DNA of 16,880 nucleotides, taken from contig JAETOP010000091.1 of the NCBI GenBank assembly GCA_021771675.1, forward strand, positions 1-16,880. The letters are read 5' to 3'. The stretch comes from Oscillospiraceae bacterium. Its GTDB lineage: Bacteria; Bacillota_A; Clostridia; Oscillospirales; Oscillospiraceae. The notes below the pieces were generated by a model. That model had not been told where the DNA came from. It searched no databases and saw nothing but the letters and a program-made list of their open reading frames with translations. The position numbers were made by a program, and so were the translations under genes. Each line of letters starts with the position of its first letter. Positions within the stretch are counted from its first letter, which is position 1. This document shows positions 14,499-16,880 of this stretch, piece after piece.

Positions 14499-14909
14499 TT
14501 ATGTAAGATATTTCTCCAGCAGTGCGCAAATCTGCTCCGGGTCATTCAGAGCATCCATATCTCCGGCGTAGTTCACACCGGCCTGGACGGCATCAGACAG
14601 GGCCTGGGTGTAGGCCTGCTCCCCATGACGGCGGACAAAGAGTCCGGTTCCCTTGGGGGTAGCAGCGTTGGACTCGTGGAAGACGCCCACCGTGCAGTTC
14701 AGCAGAGCCGGACATTGGGCGCAGGAACGATAGCCCCTTTCCCCGGCACAGCGCACATTGGGACAAACATTGTCCTGACTGAGGGTGGCATAGGAGCAGG
14801 CATTGCAGGAAGAGCGGCAGCCGCCGCACCATTGAGCCAGAAAGCAAAATTCACAGTGGTGCGTACACACCCCTACCGGCTCCGTGGCGTCCTTTACACA
14901 GCGAATCAT
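14499..14909 (-). CDS. Cysteine-rich DUF3795-type protein
   Basis: A 136-residue protein of unknown function with 13 cysteines in its first 72 residues (among them Cys4, 15, 19, 22, 28, 31, 35, 38, 49, 54, 63, 66 and 72). Pairs such as HHCEFC, WCGGC and CAQC suggest zinc or Fe-S binding. The pattern CTHHCEFCFLAQWCGGCR with CPNVRCAGERG and CAQCPALLNC resembles the DUF3795 family as I remember it. The C-terminal third is helical and cysteine-poor. The start at 14909 overlaps the stop of the upstream truncated GyrI-like frame as ATGA, so translation is probably coupled; AGAGG directly abuts the ATG and is not a normal ribosome binding site. An in-frame ATG at 15074 would add 55 residues with no family resemblance and is rejected. 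Confidence 0.75.
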   Translation of the reverse strand: MIRCVKDATEPVGVCTHHCEFCFLAQWCGGCRSSCNACSYATLSQDNVCPNVRCAGERGYRSCAQCPALLNCTVGVFHESNAATPKGTGLFVRRHGEQAYTQALSDAVQAGVNYAGDMDALNDPEQICALLEKYLT

Positions 14910-15160
14910 CCTCTGCTTGGAATCATTCCAGGCAACAGGGAATCCTCCCAGGGCTGAAACCGAAAGCCGAAGTCGGTCATGATTCCCCAAATGCCCAAAA
15001 GCTTCCCCTGTACATCCCGTCCGGCCAGGTCCGCAACCTCCGAAAAGTGCTCGTTGGCATCCTGCCACAGCCACTGGACAAAATCCGGGCCATCATCGGT
15101 GGAGCCCATTTTGCCAATGACGCAAAAGGCATCCTTTGTCATTCGCTCAATATTTTTCAC
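14906..15160 (-). pseudogene. Truncated GyrI-like (effector-binding) domain gene
   Basis: This frame encodes the N-terminal half of a GyrI-like small-molecule-binding protein. KDAFCVIGKMGSTDDG, WLWQDANEHFSEVADLA and LLGIWGIMTDF followed by FQPWED match the family start as I know it. The usual length is about 150 residues; here it ends after about 84, and the last 11 residues (SLLPGMIPSRG) have no family resemblance. The missing part normally forms the second half of the symmetric fold, so the product is probably not functional as a GyrI domain. A GTG at 15160 (VKNIERM) is the likely start, after AAGGG; an ATG at 15142 is possible. The frame stays open up to 15250. The stop overlaps the DUF3795 start, which suggests a deletion that joined two genes. 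Confidence 0.6.
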
Positions 15161-15221
15161 TTTCCCGACTACCCTTCTGATTCCAGCGGGAGAACTGCGA
15201 TATTCCCCCATAGATGGGTCT

Positions 15222-15250
15222 ATTTTGACACATTGGGGCGAAAAGGTCAA
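15222..15250 (-). promoter_or_regulatory. Possible promoter of the GyrI-remnant/DUF3795 pair
   Basis: On the minus strand TTGACC (15250-15245) and CAAAAT (15227-15222) are 17 bases apart. The -10 is weak. Further upstream, AGTTGCAG (15301-15308) and CTGCAACT (15318-15325) form an 8-bp inverted repeat that could be an operator or the end hairpin of a neighbouring transcript. Nothing else is recognisable in 15251-15444. Confidence 0.35.
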
Positions 15251-15444
15251 GAATAAAATTCCAACCTCCGGCGCATTTTCTGAGGACTGGATGGTTTTGA
15301 AGTTGCAGGGGAGACAGCTGCAACTGTAGGGAATTATTTACTGCATTGCATTACATTTGCAGCAAACAGCTATAGTAAATTTCTTATTGAATTTGCAAAT
15401 TCATCTAAAAGAGAGATACCGAACCTTAAAATGTAAACATCTTT

Positions 15445-16629
15445 TTATTCCCAAATAAAGTCGCTGAAATCGAATTTTTCGTCAACGATGAATATTTCCC
15501 CTGTCTCGGTTTCCAGAACCAATTCTCCGCAACGATAAAATCGTTTGATGTACTCACGGCGATATTTTTCGTGGCCGGGTCCATCCAGGATGGGGTACAT
15601 TTGCTCCCAATCCTCCTGAATGCTCGGCTCCCATCTTTGTGCTCCACTTGGAGTAGGCAGATTTTGATAGATTCTTGTTCTGTATTCTCCGTCCACATAG
15701 CCAAAAACAGCACAGGTTCTGGTACGAGCACCATCACTCTCTGCACAAACAGCGTGATTACCAAAGTAAATGCCGTTGCTGCAGCCCAGGTCGGCCAGTT
15801 TCCTTGTTTTCCCGTCTTCATAGGTAAAAACATCCAGGCCAATCCCGTCACCGATGATCAGCTCCGGGGTGCCATCCAGGTCAAAGTCGTGGACTCCCAG
15901 GTAGAAATTTGGGGAAAGTATCCCTGCCGCAATCCTCCAGCTCCGGCTGTAGCCCCCATCCGTCAGATAATCCTGGGGGGCGGAGAGGATTTTCAGATAT
16001 GCCTGCTGCCAGGTATCCCCATAGGCAATGGCGCTGCGAACCTCCCCCAAAGGGCGCTGGGGGGTCTGCCCGGCACTTGCGGCCATCGCCTCCGTCCGGA
16101 AGGACTGGAGAATCTCCCAAAAATGACGGTCAATCACACCCAGGTGCATTTTGAAGTGGGCAGTCAATTGAAAGCAGCCGCCCTGGGGGTCAGGAGCAAA
16201 TACCCGGTATTCCGCAAAAATGTCATCCTCCACCTGCTGCTGCATGACAAAATAGCCCACCCCATTCAAGGCAGAAATTGCCTCCAGCTCTGTGACCACA
16301 AGCCATTGCTCCAGGGCATTCTGCCGGTCCACAGCAGCCGCTTCCGCTGCGGTCTGCTCCAGCTGCCGGATGGCAATGGAACATTGGGATAATTTTTGAT
16401 TGTAACGCTCATTGGCCTGGATTTCTTCGGGGTATACTGAGTCCAGCTCTGCCAGAATGGGGCGAAGATACCAGGCGCCACCCTCCCACGTCAAGGTGTA
16501 CTGTTCCGGGTCAAAGGTCAGCCAAAACGGCGGCTCCTCCGGTGTAACTTCCACAGGTCGTTCCTTTCCACAGCCGCACAGAACTGCCAGGATCAGCATT
16601 ATGAATAAGAGCCTTACACATTTCTTCAT
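15445..16629 (-). CDS. Predicted lipoprotein with an FG-GAP/EF-hand-like repeat
   Basis: A 394-residue exported protein. The signal peptide MKKCVRLLFIMLILAVLCGC ends in a lipobox (LCGC, lipidated Cys20), so it should be anchored on the outer face of the membrane. Residues 71-110 form a likely coiled coil. A metal-binding-type motif DFDLDGTPELIIGDG (248-262) resembles FG-GAP/VCBS or EF-hand-like loops and is followed by beta-rich sequence. The rest is not recognised and no enzyme motif is visible. AAGGAG (16637-16642) lies 7 bases before the start; a further in-frame ATG at 16692 falls inside the rRNA terminator region and is rejected. It is directly downstream of the rRNA operon terminator in the same direction, with almost no room for its own promoter. 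Confidence 0.8.
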   Translation of the reverse strand: MKKCVRLLFIMLILAVLCGCGKERPVEVTPEEPPFWLTFDPEQYTLTWEGGAWYLRPILAELDSVYPEEIQANERYNQKLSQCSIAIRQLEQTAAEAAAVDRQNALEQWLVVTELEAISALNGVGYFVMQQQVEDDIFAEYRVFAPDPQGGCFQLTAHFKMHLGVIDRHFWEILQSFRTEAMAASAGQTPQRPLGEVRSAIAYGDTWQQAYLKILSAPQDYLTDGGYSRSWRIAAGILSPNFYLGVHDFDLDGTPELIIGDGIGLDVFTYEDGKTRKLADLGCSNGIYFGNHAVCAESDGARTRTCAVFGYVDGEYRTRIYQNLPTPSGAQRWEPSIQEDWEQMYPILDGPGHEKYRREYIKRFYRCGELVLETETGEIFIVDEKFDFSDFIWE

Positions 16630-16647
16630 ATGTATTCTCCTTCTAAT

Positions 16648-16675
16648 AAAAAAAGCCCCGCCGATTGGCGAGACT
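16648..16675 (-). terminator. Rho-independent terminator of the rRNA operon
   Basis: On the minus strand AGTCTCGCC (16675-16667), loop AATC, and GGCGGGGCT (16662-16654) form a 9-bp stem with two G-T pairs, followed by a seven-T run counting the last paired base (16654-16648). It stands between the 5S region and the lipoprotein gene. Confidence 0.85.
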
Positions 16676-16681
16676 TTTCTA

Positions 16682-16712
16682 TGTGTTGGCATTACCTATC
16701 TTCCTGGTAAGT
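16682..16712 (-). repeat. Partial second copy of the 5S rRNA 3' end
   Basis: These 31 bases match 16766-16796, the 3' end of the 5S rRNA, at 29 of 31 positions. The two differences are C-to-T on the plus strand. The rest of the gene is missing, so this is a remnant, not a second 5S gene. Confidence 0.8.
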
Positions 16713-16725
16713 GCAATGGATTGTC

Positions 16726-16762
16726 ATGCCGTTGGGACAGTCCAGTGGACTGTCCCAGGCAT
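16726..16762. repeat. Perfect palindrome between the 5S gene and its partial copy
   Basis: GGGACAGTCCA (16734-16744) and TGGACTGTCCC (16746-16756) are perfectly inverted around a single base. Outer arms ATGCC (16726-16730) and GGCAT (16758-16762) extend the pairing. Lacking a T-run, it may be an rRNA processing stem, a repetitive palindrome, or part of a composite terminator. Confidence 0.7.
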
Positions 16763-16765
16763 CTT

Positions 16766-16880
16766 TGTGTTGGCATTACCTATCTTCCCGGCAAGTCACC
16801 CTGCAAGTATTGTCGGCGCAGATGAGCTTAACTTCTGTGTTCGGGATGGGAACAGGTGGACCCTCATCGCAATCAATACC
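16766..16880 (-). rRNA. rrf: 5S ribosomal RNA (5' end cut by the window edge)
   Basis: The minus strand carries conserved 5S landmarks: GATGAGGGTCCACCTG, TTCCCATCCCGAACACAG, AAGTTAAGCTCATC, GCCGACAATACTTGC, and the 3' part GGGAAGATAGGTAATGCCAA. GGTATT at the window edge can pair with AATGCC near the 3' end as helix I, so only a few 5' bases are missing. The 3' end near 16766 is inferred from that pairing. 16S and 23S genes would lie beyond the right edge. Confidence 0.93.

Noticed and set aside
14499..15074. 55-residue N-terminal extension of the DUF3795-type protein, or a frameshift fusion with the GyrI frame
   Set aside because: The extension has no family resemblance, and the GyrI frame ends in an ATGA overlap at the DUF3795 start. 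A deletion with coupled genes explains the data better than a single-base frameshift.
1..16880. tRNA genes
   Set aside because: No T-arm signature with a matching acceptor stem was noticed on either strand. This was a reading by eye, so a tRNAscan-SE run would be decisive.

Overview
The window looks like a chromosomal segment of a gut-type, strictly anaerobic Clostridia member, probably Oscillospirales. The reasons are a GC-rich coding bias with GGAGG-type ribosome binding sites, a DnaD/DnaC-type helicase loader pair, a two-gene SUF-like system (smsCB), and a non-AraB ribulokinase paired with araD. This assignment is inference from gene content; no genus can be named from the sequence alone.

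Layout. 1-497: a gene-free stretch packed with structured repeats (a 125-nt element and a ~250-bp foldback), then a hairpin behind xylB. 498-3039 (minus): an AraC-family regulator followed by xylulokinase xylB. 3222-4885 (plus): smsC and smsB, an Fe-S cluster assembly scaffold pair, divergent from the regulator and closed by a terminator. 5114-7373 (plus): an FGGY kinase (probable L-ribulokinase) and araD, one base apart. Together with xylB they feed D-xylulose and L-ribulose into the pentose phosphate pathway through D-xylulose 5-phosphate. 7374-7873: a second repeat cluster related to the first, ending at the ribosome binding site of a small four-helix membrane protein (7874-8188). 8241-11324 (minus): a tight operon of a DnaD-domain protein, a DnaC-type ATPase, a HAD phosphatase and a YfbR-type 5'-nucleotidase. 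11485-12303 (minus): a MscS channel, divergent from a CPA2 cation:proton antiporter (12543-13832, plus), which is followed by a phosphoribosyltransferase (13892-14446). 14499-15160 (minus): a cysteine-rich DUF3795-type protein coupled to a truncated GyrI-like domain. 15445-16629 (minus): a lipoprotein. 16648-16880 (minus): the 3' end of an rRNA operon with 5S rRNA, a palindrome, a partial second copy of the 5S 3' end, and a terminator.

The most unusual signal is the repeat family at 1-414 and 7395-7862. Copies differ in sequence, but the changes are paired so that the same hairpins are kept, which points to selection on an RNA or foldback structure. Other points of interest are the truncated GyrI remnant, the partial 5S copy, an inverted repeat over the phosphoribosyltransferase promoter, and a lipoprotein gene with no room for its own promoter after the rRNA terminator. 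No CRISPR array, tRNA, transposase or phage gene was seen.
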